Positions 1 through 8,843 of a stretch of DNA of 64,000 nt are shown here, piece by piece. The notes below the pieces were generated by a model that saw only the letters and a program-made list of their open reading frames with translations, was not told the origin of the DNA and did no database searches. How positions within the stretch are numbered: the first letter of the stretch is position 1; each line of letters starts with the position of its first letter. The position numbers and the translations under genes are program-made. Source of the DNA: Leptolinea sp. UBA5203 (GTDB taxonomy: Bacteria > Chloroflexota > Anaerolineae > Anaerolineales > Anaerolineaceae); contig DHVR01000061.1 of the NCBI GenBank assembly GCA_002412765.1, forward strand, positions 186,001 through 250,000. Direction: 5' to 3'.

Positions 1-2046
1 TAGCTTATCGACTTTCCCATCAGCCAAGGCACGCAACTGAGCCACAGCTTCAGCCGGTAAATTCAGATGATCGCGAACAAAGTAACGTTCGGAGATGTAC
101 TGGTCATAGGGTTGAACGGAAGGGAAATCGTAATTATTGACACTGACCAGATAGACACGATCCCATTCAAGACCTTTGGCTTTGTGCATGGTTGCGACCA
201 GGACTTTGCCTTTATAGTCCTCCGGATCGAAGCCGGTATCCTCATCACTGAAGCCCTCGAATTTGCGTTTGGATTCTGCGATACTGGTCAACTCATCCGA
301 AAATTCGGGCAATTCCCAATCCGGATGACTCTTTTGCAGGGATTCCAAAAAGAGGGCAAAATGGTGCGAGAGAGCCAGATCGGCGGGCTGGCGAAATAAA
401 TCCTGCGACAGAGTCAGGATCAATTGGTCAATGGGCAGGATGACGGCTTGCAGCCAGCGCAATAACAATCTGCGGAATTCCGTCAGCAGGGCTATCAGTT
501 CAACGGCGTTATTCTCCATGGAAGGCGTTTTGTCCAATAGGGCTGCGAGATCCAATTTGAGAAAATTATCCACGGTTCTGGTGGATTGCAGCAGATTGAA
601 GAGGTCTTTTTTAGAAACAACCTGGTCCTCCAGGGTTAAATAAGGCAGCAGATTCTTAAAACAGGTGAGCAGTTTGCCGAAATTGTGCGGCTCTATCAGG
701 AACTTTAACAAATTGGCTAAAACGGTAGCTGTTTCACGTGTGGATTTACTGGTCTTGAGCATTTCCACCGCTTCAATACCGACTTGTGTCAACTTGTTGA
801 CGATATCTGCCCCGCGGTCGTTTCGGGTGACCAGGACGGCCACTGTTTTATCCAGATTCTCGGGCAGCCAGTGCTGAATGGATTTAACGATGGTATCAAT
901 TTCCTGATCCTTGGTGGCGTCCGAAAGGTAACCCTTGTTGTAAATGTGAATTGCCTGTGGTTGATCCGGCGGATTGGGTTGGGGATCGCCCATGGGGGTG
1001 GGTTCGATCAGCGGCTCTGAGAGGGCCTGACGCAAGGCCAGCACCGGATGCTTTTGGGTTGTCCATTTTATCAAATGATTGGCGAGGTTAATAATGGAGA
1101 GCGTGGAGCGTCCGGAATTGGGAAGTGACCAGGCTAGTACGTCTGGTTCTTCCAAAAAATTCAGCAAGTAGCGGGGATTGGCCGTGGTGAAGGTCTCGTA
1201 GATGGCCTGATTGGGATCGCCAACCCGTATCCAATTATTCTCTGTGCCACACAGGGTACGCAGGATTTTCTCCTGAAGCTGGCTGCTATCCTGGGCTTCA
1301 TCTTCCAGAATATACGGCCAGCGGTATTGAAGCTGTTTCAGGTAATCTGGGTCCATCTGAATGGTACGCAGAGCCAGTCGGATCAGGTCGTCAAAATCGA
1401 TGGCGCTGCGGTAGCGCAAGGCTTCCTGATAATCCGTATATATATCAAAGCCCAATTGAATCAGAGGCAAAGACACGGAGAGGGCTTGCATCTGATCGCG
1501 CAATTGATTGGGATTGAGGGTCAGGTCTTTGGCGGTGCGAATAAAATCTCCGGCAATGGTGATAATATTCTTGGGCCACTGTTCGGTTCTCAGTTTGCGG
1601 TCATTCAGGTCAAAGGCTTCATCGGTAAATTCCAATAAGAATTCCGGATGTTGTTTCATCCACACCTGAGCGGCACCTTCCAGAATGCGTGTGGATTCGG
1701 ATTCATCGATGATCTGAAAATGTTCCGATAAGCCGGCCAGATCAGGTCGCTCGCGCACGATCTCATGAGCCAGACCGTGCAGCGTGCGCACACGATAGCC
1801 ATAACCTGGCAGCAAGCCGGATTGACGAATAAATCCTTCGATGCGGGTGGAGAAATTTTCCACGGCGGAACGCACGAGGGTGACGATCAAAATTTCCTGG
1901 CCTTCCTTCAGACAATCTTCACGGATCAAATTTGCCGCGAGATAGGAAAGGGTTTGGGTTTTTCCACTGCCTGGAACAGCAGCGATGCCCATTTTACCGC
2001 GGCGGAAGGCGACAACTTTTTGCTGCATGGGGCGGGGTTTAAACAT
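1..2046 (-). CDS. UvrD/PcrA-type ATP-dependent DNA helicase (3' part missing)
   Basis: Superfamily 1A helicase that would unwind DNA in repair or recombination. The reading frame is open from its ATG to the left window edge, so 682 residues are visible and the C-terminus is cut. Seen: Walker A AVPGSGKT (residues 23-30), motif II DEAQD near 249, motif III GDPNQAIY near 277, and motif V MHKAKGLEW near 622. Motif VI would lie beyond the edge. The start ATG overlaps the stop of the upstream gene by 8 bases, so the two are probably translated together. Family assignment is firm. Whether it is a housekeeping UvrD or the motor of a dedicated complex with its two upstream neighbours is inference. Confidence 0.9.
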   Translation of the reverse strand, partial: MFKPRPMQQKVVAFRRGKMGIAAVPGSGKTQTLSYLAANLIREDCLKEGQEILIVTLVRSAVENFSTRIEGFIRQSGLLPGYGYRVRTLHGLAHEIVRERPDLAGLSEHFQIIDESESTRILEGAAQVWMKQHPEFLLEFTDEAFDLNDRKLRTEQWPKNIITIAGDFIRTAKDLTLNPNQLRDQMQALSVSLPLIQLGFDIYTDYQEALRYRSAIDFDDLIRLALRTIQMDPDYLKQLQYRWPYILEDEAQDSSQLQEKILRTLCGTENNWIRVGDPNQAIYETFTTANPRYLLNFLEEPDVLAWSLPNSGRSTLSIINLANHLIKWTTQKHPVLALRQALSEPLIEPTPMGDPQPNPPDQPQAIHIYNKGYLSDATKDQEIDTIVKSIQHWLPENLDKTVAVLVTRNDRGADIVNKLTQVGIEAVEMLKTSKSTRETATVLANLLKFLIEPHNFGKLLTCFKNLLPYLTLEDQVVSKKDLFNLLQSTRTVDNFLKLDLAALLDKTPSMENNAVELIALLTEFRRLLLRWLQAVILPIDQLILTLSQDLFRQPADLALSHHFALFLESLQKSHPDWELPEFSDELTSIAESKRKFEGFSDEDTGFDPEDYKGKVLVATMHKAKGLEWDRVYLVSVNNYDFPSVQPYDQYISERYFVRDHLNLPAEAVAQLRALADGKVDKL

Positions 2047-4156
2047 GGGGTGAGTTCTCCTCAGCAGCTACGGCGCGGAAAATATCCTGTAAAATGCTCA
2101 ACATCGGGCCGCGCATTTCCTGACCCTGTTCGTTCATCCGGCTGATACAGAAATAGACTTTATCACTGCACTTCAATAGCAAACCATTGATGATGCGCTG
2201 CAGGGACTCGGTTTGATGGAGCTGTTCGTCCACCTGCGTCCAGGGTTTATTTTCCGGCCAATTGGGCGAGAGCACATAGGGATGGGTAAGCGGCTGATAG
2301 AGCCGTTCCGCCCAGGAGGGATTGCCCGGATCCATCCAGAATTGAATTTTGGACTGTACTGAACCGGTCAGGTAGGTGTAAGCCGGCAGGAGCAGGATTT
2401 GATCCTGAATTTGGGTTTGATCTTGGTAGGAAGATGCAGCCAAAATACCCCGTTCCACCATTTCAATATAGGCTTTGCCGGTGGCGAGCGGATCCAATTG
2501 ATCAATGGCTTGATTGGCCCAGCGGAAGTTCTTGATAGAGGTCATCAAGCGGGCAATCACAGTAGACGCATGAAAATCGGTATGCAGGGCATAGCCGGGC
2601 TGCGAGAGCAGCTCGCCGTAGAGTTTACCCAGGAAGCTATCCAGATATAACGGCTCTTGCTCTTGATAGTCCAGCAGCCAGGTGCGCAGAGATTCCACTT
2701 TTTCGCCCACCTGATAGGATATTTGTTCCTGAATCTCCGGTTTTATGGCCATGAAGGAGTTTAACTGACGGGTGCGGGTGTTGTAGAGAATGCGGGACAG
2801 CCGGTCGGCGTTTAACAAATCATTGTTGGTGAGGGTCTGCATCAAGGCGATGCGCAGGGCGTGCTGGCTGACGGGCATCTGCCACTGGGGATGGGCTAAT
2901 TTGGCCAGGGTGAGCATGGTTCTTGTGGCAGGTTCGTCTTTCAGGCTGCGCGAGGGGCGATGGGTGGTGAGGCTGTATCCCCGGGCTGTTAGCCGGTTGG
3001 AAAGGGAAAAGAACAGAGTATCGGAAACAAAGGGCGAGAGAATGGCGATTTCGCCGGGTAAAACGGATTGGGTTTCGATTTGTTCTGCCACCATGTCGGC
3101 GATCCAATCCAGCATTTCCGGGACGAATTTTTTGATGGATACATCATACCCGGAACGAACGGCTTGGATATTGACGGGGTTAGGCGCCTGATTTTTGTTT
3201 ATTTTATTTTGCAATAACTGACGAATGCTCTGGATGTTAGGGCCTTGATGCAGAGGACGATCAAATTTGAGCTGATGCTGGCACAATTCCTTGATATCGC
3301 CGGCATGCACAGGGTCAGCGCCCATAAACAAACGGAATCCGCCGCTCAGGTCATGTACCAGGGTGCAGGCCTGAAAAGAGGGCAGCCATTCTTCCACGAT
3401 CTGGTGAATCACGCGGGGATCTTCTTCCAGATTGTCATAAATCAAATGTGTGTATTGATCCTGCAAATATCTGCGGCAAAGGGGATGCTGCCAAAGATAT
3501 TGGGAAAAGATTTCCATTTGCAGCGAATAATCCAGGAGGTGATGTTCAAAACAGAAAGCGCGGAAGGATTCCGCACAAACCTCCGCGTCCTGATAAACGC
3601 GAATCTGGCTTTCGTCGCCAACCCAGGCGTGGATCAGACGATCCGTAATTTGGGGAAGAGATAGGCCGGATAGCGCCCCTTTATTTAAATTATCCAGAAT
3701 CTGGCTGTACAAGCGGTTGCGGTCCACGGTGATGGAGGCAAAGTAACCTTTATCCAACAAGGGATCGACGATCTTTGAAAGATAATACAGTGCTGTTTCA
3801 AGGGTCAGGAAAGTTGGCTGTTGGATTGGTTGGGCAAAGGGGAAAGCCTCCTGAACCAGAGGCCAAAAGAGCTGGCACATCCGCTTTGCCAGGCCGCCCA
3901 TGGTGATCGAGGTCAGGCCGGCAGGATTGAAGCCTGCCTGTGCGGCAGATTCTTCATAAGGGATTGCACCGGAACGCTGCGGTGTCAGGATTAGAATTTG
4001 ATCCGGACGCACGCCGTTTTCGAGCCATTGTTTTAATCGTAATTGGGCGGCGGTTGTTTTTCCGGTTGTGGCGTCACCGGACAAGTAAACGTTACTGGTC
4101 AACGGCAAAGACAAAAGTTCTTCCTGGGCAGGAAGGAGGGAATCAGGTGAGGCCAA
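2039..4156 (-). CDS. Divergent UvrD-like protein with degraded motif II
   Basis: A 705-residue protein of UvrD-like architecture. A good Walker A, GDATTGKT, lies at residues 27-34 and is followed by an ILILTPQR strand like motif Ia. The place where motif II (DEAQD) is expected reads YDNLEED near residue 240, lacking the normal Asp-Glu-x-Gln pattern. A GADP segment near 279 matches motif III. No clear motif V or VI is visible. It therefore probably binds nucleotide but may not be an active motor, like the inactive helicase-fold subunits of AddB- or AdnA-type proteins. It sits 24 bases after the exonuclease gene and overlaps the next helicase gene, so a three-protein complex is plausible. I see no PD-(D/E)XK nuclease motif. 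Confidence 0.6.
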   Translation of the reverse strand: MASPDSLLPAQEELLSLPLTSNVYLSGDATTGKTTAAQLRLKQWLENGVRPDQILILTPQRSGAIPYEESAAQAGFNPAGLTSITMGGLAKRMCQLFWPLVQEAFPFAQPIQQPTFLTLETALYYLSKIVDPLLDKGYFASITVDRNRLYSQILDNLNKGALSGLSLPQITDRLIHAWVGDESQIRVYQDAEVCAESFRAFCFEHHLLDYSLQMEIFSQYLWQHPLCRRYLQDQYTHLIYDNLEEDPRVIHQIVEEWLPSFQACTLVHDLSGGFRLFMGADPVHAGDIKELCQHQLKFDRPLHQGPNIQSIRQLLQNKINKNQAPNPVNIQAVRSGYDVSIKKFVPEMLDWIADMVAEQIETQSVLPGEIAILSPFVSDTLFFSLSNRLTARGYSLTTHRPSRSLKDEPATRTMLTLAKLAHPQWQMPVSQHALRIALMQTLTNNDLLNADRLSRILYNTRTRQLNSFMAIKPEIQEQISYQVGEKVESLRTWLLDYQEQEPLYLDSFLGKLYGELLSQPGYALHTDFHASTVIARLMTSIKNFRWANQAIDQLDPLATGKAYIEMVERGILAASSYQDQTQIQDQILLLPAYTYLTGSVQSKIQFWMDPGNPSWAERLYQPLTHPYVLSPNWPENKPWTQVDEQLHQTESLQRIINGLLLKCSDKVYFCISRMNEQGQEMRGPMLSILQDIFRAVAAEENSPHV

Positions 4157-4180
4157 GGGTTGCTCCGGTGTGCTTGAAAT

Positions 4181-4783
4181 TTATTCTTTCCCCTGAACCG
4201 GTGGAAGTTTGTAGTTTGCCATGCAAAGATGCACGGCTCGGGCTAATTTCGTATCATCCAGGGCGCGATGGGAATTGGGAATGTTAATTTTACAGGTCTG
4301 CCCGGCCTGTTCCAGACGGAAGTAACGGTAGGATTTTCGTTTCGGGTCCCATTGACCGATGAATTGGGCAAACAATTTCATCACACAGAAATTCTGGAAA
4401 TTCTCCCGCCAGGGTTGGTATTTCTGATGGGTCTGCTGGAGCATTTTCATATCAAAATCCGAGTTGTAAATGCCAACTAAGGAACCAACTAGGCAAGCAC
4501 GAACAGCCGGCCAAATCACCGGCCAGGTGGGCGCGCTTTGAACCATCTCATTGCTGATGTGGTGGATGTCCGTGGCCTCTGCCGGAATGGGTTTCAATGG
4601 TTTTACCAGACTATCCAATAAAACCATGCCGGTGTGATCAATGATGGAGATTTCTATAATTTCGGCAGAACTATCCAATCCGGTGGTTTCTGTATCCAGA
4701 TAAACCGGTTTTTGTTCAAGATAATCTTTTGCAAACTGGACAGCCTGAGTTCTGCGTTGAAGTTCATTTTGAGGGGAAAACAT
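4181..4783 (-). CDS. DEDDh-family 3'-5' exonuclease (DnaQ-like)
   Basis: A 200-residue exonuclease of the DnaQ/RNase T fold, expected to remove nucleotides from 3' ends with two metal ions. Seen: ExoI motif DTETTG (Asp30, Glu32), an ExoII-like NSDFDMKML segment, and the ExoIII motif HRALDDTKLA near residues 172-181, giving the complete DEDDh set. There is no polymerase or helicase domain attached. It is the first gene of a tight unit with the two UvrD-like genes (24-base gap), which suggests it supplies nuclease activity to them; that is inference. It could instead be a general proofreading or RNA-trimming exonuclease. Confidence 0.85.
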   Translation of the reverse strand: MFSPQNELQRRTQAVQFAKDYLEQKPVYLDTETTGLDSSAEIIEISIIDHTGMVLLDSLVKPLKPIPAEATDIHHISNEMVQSAPTWPVIWPAVRACLVGSLVGIYNSDFDMKMLQQTHQKYQPWRENFQNFCVMKLFAQFIGQWDPKRKSYRYFRLEQAGQTCKINIPNSHRALDDTKLARAVHLCMANYKLPPVQGKE

Positions 4784-4793
4784 AATTCATTTC

Positions 4794-5642
4794 CTAGGGT
4801 AAGGTCCAGTATGAGATATCGTCCATTTTCAGGGTAAACCCGGGCGTATTCACCGCGGCAATAAAAGCCCCAAAGGTGCCTTTTTTATAGTCCGCATTGG
4901 TGATGGTTTGAAGTTCTGTGCCGTTGATGGATAAGGTGATTTTATCCCCTATGGCTTTCACGCCCACTTTGTTTTGGGCGTTCGCCCCGGTCAGGACAGC
5001 GCCGGAAGGTGTCCAGGGGATGATGGTTACAAATTTGCTGCCATTGTACATGCTCAAATTATACTGACCGTTGCAGCTAACCCCGAAGAAGTATCCCTGG
5101 ATGTAATCCGGCGAGCGAAAAACCAGGCCGTAGCGATCGGCGGCATTACAGGTGGGCAGATTGATTTTGCCTTCGAGGTAGAAGTTTTCCAATTGGTTAT
5201 AGTGCAGGGACCAACCCGTCCAGGTTGCGGCTTGCAGGGAAGTCATCACCAGAGATCCATCTACAATGTCAATGACGGTGTACTCATCATCTTGCAGATA
5301 CCAGCTTTTGGAGACGTTAAACTCATCCTTCCAGGTGGGGGTGCCGAGGCTGGAAACTACATCTGTTGGCGTGGCCGTGGTGGTGGCGGTTTCAGCAGGT
5401 GTGGCTGTGGCAAGTTCGATGGTTGCCGTGGGAACGGCTGCCGTTTGTTCTGCAGACTGCTGCTGATAAGCCACCATAGTGGCAGCAACCAGCGTTCCGA
5501 CAATATCCGGGGTCGAAGCTTCCGTGACCACCAGGATAATCGGGGTAGGCATGGTTTCTTGCGTTGAAGTTGGCAAGCTACATGCACTAAGAATCAATGC
5601 AAAGCTCAAGATAAAAAGGAGAAGTACGGATAGTTTTTTCAT
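4794..5642 (-). CDS. Lipoprotein with a concanavalin-like beta-sandwich domain
   Basis: Predicted secreted lipoprotein of 282 residues. It begins with MKKL, has a hydrophobic signal peptide, and a lipobox ending SAC, so the Cys would be lipidated and the protein anchored to the outer face of the membrane. A Thr/Ala/Pro-rich linker (about residues 75-105) precedes a domain with DEF, repeated aromatic strands and a GYFFGV stretch, resembling LamG/DUF1080-type glucanase-like folds. An in-frame ATG 18 bases upstream exists, but the MKK start is typical of signal peptides. Substrate is unknown. A second lipoprotein of apparently the same fold lies at 45177-45842. Confidence 0.7.
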   Translation of the reverse strand: MKKLSVLLLFILSFALILSACSLPTSTQETMPTPIILVVTEASTPDIVGTLVAATMVAYQQQSAEQTAAVPTATIELATATPAETATTTATPTDVVSSLGTPTWKDEFNVSKSWYLQDDEYTVIDIVDGSLVMTSLQAATWTGWSLHYNQLENFYLEGKINLPTCNAADRYGLVFRSPDYIQGYFFGVSCNGQYNLSMYNGSKFVTIIPWTPSGAVLTGANAQNKVGVKAIGDKITLSINGTELQTITNADYKKGTFGAFIAAVNTPGFTLKMDDISYWTLP

Positions 5643-5670
5643 ATGGATTCGCCCAACCATTTTTCTTTTT

Positions 5671-5676
5671 ATTATA
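5671..5676 (-). promoter_or_regulatory. -10 element upstream of lipoprotein gene
   Basis: A perfect TATAAT on the minus strand. No good -35 hexamer is seen at normal spacing. Transcription would start about 20 bases before the MKK start codon, leaving a very short leader. Confidence 0.4.
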
Positions 5677-5760
5677 GACCAAATTTACCGTATTTTGCTA
5701 ACCTGGCATAAGCCAGAGTTGCCATAGGTCTTTCAAGTAGTGAGATCGGGGTGAATCATG

Positions 5761-5766
5761 TATAAT
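5761..5766 (+). promoter_or_regulatory. -10 element upstream of baseplate-J-like gene
   Basis: A perfect TATAAT lying 13 bases before the ATG at 5780 and 4 bases before an in-frame GTG at 5771. The expected transcription start would fall at or just after the GTG, which favours the ATG and implies an almost leaderless mRNA. No Shine-Dalgarno sequence is seen. Confidence 0.4.
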
Positions 5767-5779
5767 TCGAGTGAAACTT

Positions 5780-7270
5780 ATGAAAACAACCATACTACCT
5801 GTCAATAAAAACGATGATCTTTATTCCATCCAGGACAAACTAACCTGGAATAAATCTGGGCGCGTGCTCTTAAAGCTGGAAGGGGATAATATACTTTTCC
5901 TTTCCCGCAAGGATTTAGCGCTGCTGATTCGATTTGCCAAGAATTTGGGCTCACAACTGGGTGTGATCAGTGAATCCAGAGCCATCCGGGTATCTGCCAA
6001 GCGATACGGCATTCCTGTATTTACTAGTTTACGGGAAGCTCAGCAAAAAGGCTGGCAGCAAACCGAGCAAAATCCGCTGACCAATGATGAGAAGCGCCGG
6101 GTAGCACATCTTTCCACGATCAGCAAATTCATGCGACCTTTGCATAAAGAACCCCCATTTTTGGTACGTATTTTTATATTCTTAATTGCAGTTTGTGCAG
6201 TGATCAGCCTGGTGGTATTTTTTATTCCATCCGTAAGCATAGAAATTCAGACAGAACAATCGACTCAAACACTCGTAGTTCCGGTTAAAGCAAAATCCAC
6301 AATTACCGAAATCGATATGGCCGGGACTTTGCCCATTCAGATCCATCAGCTTGAGCAAACACTGGATGATCAGATAAACTGTACTGGTTCGGTGGATGTG
6401 GCGGTTTCCAAGGCAGCCGGAGATTTGTTGATTCAGAATCTGACGGAGAATGAATTAAATATTCGCGCGGGGACCATCTTTTCTTCGTCCAAGGCACCTG
6501 AATTGCGTTATAAATCCTTGGATGCGGCTGTTATCCCTGCGGGAATTAATGAAACCATCCGAATCACCGTAGAGGCTGTCTTACCCGGAAAGGAAAGTAA
6601 CCTTCCAGCCAATCAAATTGACGCCGTGGAAGGTGACCTGGGGCTCTTTATCAGTGTATCCAATCCGGATGTTCTAATCGGCGGCGAAAATTTGTCCTCC
6701 CGTTCACCAACGCAAGCGGATTTGACCAAGCTTCGTACTCGCATGGCCTCCAGTTTGCTCACTCAAGCCAATGGAGCTTTCACTGGTGAGGCAGCCGATG
6801 GGGAGATTTACATCCCCGGTTCTGCCAAATTGGTGGAGATTTTGGATGAAACCAATGATCCGCAAATTGGCCAGCCCTCAGAAGTCTTGCACATGACACA
6901 ACGGGCCAAGTTTGAGGGCTGGTTTATCCGCAAGGCGGATCTGGAACAGGTTCTCAGGAGCATGCTGGATATTCAACTACCTGCTGAAGAACAAGCGCTG
7001 GATGGCGAGTTGAGATATCAAGCCACACAACGCCCGATTATTAGGGTTGATTTTGTCGAATGGCAATATCAGGTTGAACGAGCCACCATGCAGGCTGTGA
7101 ATATCAATGAAATTCGCAGAAATCTTGCGGGCAAGAGAACTGAGGAGATCCGTGAGATTCTTACCAGCAAGGGTTTGAACTCCGAACAGGTAGCCATCCA
7201 GGTTTTTCCGAGTTGGTGGAAACAAATACCATTCTTGGAAAGCCGGATTGAGGTAAGCCTGAATGAATAA
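5780..7270 (+). CDS. Membrane protein with baseplate J-like domain
   Basis: A 496-residue protein of unknown function. The N-terminal 120 residues are soluble. One transmembrane helix spans about residues 128-152 (IFIFLIAVCAVISLVVFFI). The rest is probably extracytoplasmic and contains a pattern typical of baseplate J-like domains, with PGKESNLPAN and SNPDVLIGGEN near residues 270-310. There are no other phage genes nearby, so it is not part of a prophage tail. It overlaps ruvX by 8 bases and heads an operon with ruvX, mltG and ppgK, which hints at a role near the cell envelope. The in-frame GTG at 5771 is an alternative start. Confidence 0.65.
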   Translation: MKTTILPVNKNDDLYSIQDKLTWNKSGRVLLKLEGDNILFLSRKDLALLIRFAKNLGSQLGVISESRAIRVSAKRYGIPVFTSLREAQQKGWQQTEQNPLTNDEKRRVAHLSTISKFMRPLHKEPPFLVRIFIFLIAVCAVISLVVFFIPSVSIEIQTEQSTQTLVVPVKAKSTITEIDMAGTLPIQIHQLEQTLDDQINCTGSVDVAVSKAAGDLLIQNLTENELNIRAGTIFSSSKAPELRYKSLDAAVIPAGINETIRITVEAVLPGKESNLPANQIDAVEGDLGLFISVSNPDVLIGGENLSSRSPTQADLTKLRTRMASSLLTQANGAFTGEAADGEIYIPGSAKLVEILDETNDPQIGQPSEVLHMTQRAKFEGWFIRKADLEQVLRSMLDIQLPAEEQALDGELRYQATQRPIIRVDFVEWQYQVERATMQAVNINEIRRNLAGKRTEEIREILTSKGLNSEQVAIQVFPSWWKQIPFLESRIEVSLNE

Positions 7271-7691
7271 TCGCTATTTGGGTATTGATCCGGGAGACAA
7301 AAGGATCGGCATTGCAGTCAGTGATGAAACGGGAACCATCGCAAACCCGCATCTGGTACTCAATCATATATCCCGGGCTGAAAATGCGCGCAGAATCGTC
7401 GATATCGCGACAGAATTGTCTGTCATCGGCATTGTCATCGGTCAAACCCTGACCGACGAAGGCGAGGTTAGTTTTCAAGGACGGAAATCCGAACGTCTCA
7501 AGGATTCCATCGAACAGATAGGCGAGATTCCGGTTACTTTTTGGAATGAAGATTTCAGCACCAACAGCGCCCAGGAAAGCCGCCGTGCCATGGGCATCAA
7601 AGCAAAAAACCGGCAGGGTCATTTTGATGCCATTGCTGCGACCATTATATTGCAGGGATACCTGGACTCAATCAGCAGGCCATCCGCATGA
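7263..7691 (+). CDS. ruvX: Holliday junction resolvase-like RuvX (YqgF family)
   Basis: A 142-residue RNase H-fold nuclease of the YqgF family, implicated in Holliday junction resolution and in 16S rRNA 5' end processing. Seen: the N-terminal GIDPGDKRIGIAVSD motif with the first catalytic Asp, a central IGIVIGQT strand, and WNEDFST near residue 97 with the acidic residue typical of the family's DER/DE motif. Length matches the family (about 140). It is translationally coupled to the gene before (8-base overlap) and to mltG (ATGA overlap). In many bacteria ruvX and mltG are also adjacent, which supports both calls. Confidence 0.9.
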   Translation: MNNRYLGIDPGDKRIGIAVSDETGTIANPHLVLNHISRAENARRIVDIATELSVIGIVIGQTLTDEGEVSFQGRKSERLKDSIEQIGEIPVTFWNEDFSTNSAQESRRAMGIKAKNRQGHFDAIAATIILQGYLDSISRPSA

Positions 7692-8833
7692 ACATTTCAA
7701 AGGGAAATTCCATGAACAATCCTCTGGCAAAAGGCCTGTTACTCTTTACTCTGATTTGTTTTACATCCGCGTGTTTAATTCTCTCGATTTTATTTATGCT
7801 GCAAAGTGTAGAGAAAAACTTTGGACCTGCTGATGACTTTTTATCCGATTCACAACGTCTGAAATTGTCACTGCGTCTGTACTTTGAAAAAAAATCACTG
7901 CTTGAAGAAAGAGAAATACCTGCCAGCAGCACTGTTTTTTCCATCGCTTATGGAGAATCCTTGGCCTCTGTTGCGAATCGATTGAGTCAGCTTGGTTATA
8001 TTGGCAACGAGAAGGCATTTCTGCATTACCTGCAATATAAAGGACTGGATCAAAGTGTACAAGCGGGTGAGTATCAGGTTCCCCAACGTGTTTCGGATAT
8101 TGCGCTGGCTAATTTGCTTCAGGATGCGACCCCCACAGAAGCCATCATCAATATTCTGGCCGGCTGGCGTCTGGAGGAAGTGGCTGATTCCCTGCCTACG
8201 ACGGGAGTAGCCATTCAACCCGCAGATTTTCTTGCCCTGGCAAAACAACCTAGAGACCTTGGCAGTCCTTTTAATATACAGGTTCCGTCACTGGAAGGGT
8301 TTCTTTATCCGGGGCGGTACCGGGTTTCCAGGGATATAACTGCTGAAGAATTAATCAATGTATTATATGGACAATTTGAAAAGAATTTTTCGGCAGATGT
8401 GAAACGGAATATTGAGAAGAATGGCTTGACGGTCTATCAGGGGATCATCCTGGCCTCCGTAATCGAACGAGAAGCCGTCAAACATGAAGAAATGCCCACC
8501 ATCGCTTCGGTCTTTTATAATCGCATTGATCTGGGGATGAAAATGGAAAGTGACCCAACCATTCAATATGGAATTGGCCAGGAATACGCCGGCGGCCCTT
8601 GGTGGAAAGTACCCTTAACTTATGCTGATCTGGAATCTGTTTCGTTGTATAATACCTATTTAGTTGAGGGATTGCCCCCGACACCGATCTGCAGCCCAAG
8701 TACGGATGCCCTAGCAGCCGTGGCCGATCCCGACAATACAGACTATATTTTCTTCATGGCAAAGTGCGACCACAGTGGATGGCACAATTTTTCTGTGACT
8801 TTTGAACAACATTTAGATAATTTATGCAATTAA
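7688..8833 (+). CDS. mltG: Endolytic murein transglycosylase MltG
   Basis: Membrane-bound lytic transglycosylase that cuts nascent glycan strands and is thought to act as a terminase of peptidoglycan synthesis. 381 residues: a transmembrane helix at about residues 16-38, a LysM-like segment, then the YceG catalytic domain with LEGFLYPG, the ASVIEREA motif carrying the catalytic Glu, ASVFYNRI, and a final SDPTIQY/TPICSP block. The ATG overlaps the ruvX stop (ATGA); a second in-frame ATG at 7712 has a better AAAGGG ribosome site and may be the real start. Presence of MltG fits a peptidoglycan-type wall. Confidence 0.93.
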   Translation: MNISKGNSMNNPLAKGLLLFTLICFTSACLILSILFMLQSVEKNFGPADDFLSDSQRLKLSLRLYFEKKSLLEEREIPASSTVFSIAYGESLASVANRLSQLGYIGNEKAFLHYLQYKGLDQSVQAGEYQVPQRVSDIALANLLQDATPTEAIINILAGWRLEEVADSLPTTGVAIQPADFLALAKQPRDLGSPFNIQVPSLEGFLYPGRYRVSRDITAEELINVLYGQFEKNFSADVKRNIEKNGLTVYQGIILASVIEREAVKHEEMPTIASVFYNRIDLGMKMESDPTIQYGIGQEYAGGPWWKVPLTYADLESVSLYNTYLVEGLPPTPICSPSTDALAAVADPDNTDYIFFMAKCDHSGWHNFSVTFEQHLDNLCN

Positions 8834-8843
8834 AGGACTACTG

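Noticed and set aside
67..1638. Plus-strand open frames at the left edge
   Set aside because: They are shadows of the minus-strand UvrD helicase gene, which has all helicase motifs in its own frame and no stop up to the edge.
4974..5567. Plus-strand open frame of 197 codons
   Set aside because: Antisense to the lipoprotein gene; Gly/Cys-rich low-complexity composition and no ribosome site. The minus-strand frame has a signal peptide and lipobox.
5780..7270. Prophage or tail gene because of the baseplate J-like domain
   Set aside because: No other phage gene nearby; it has a membrane helix and is coupled to ruvX and mltG.
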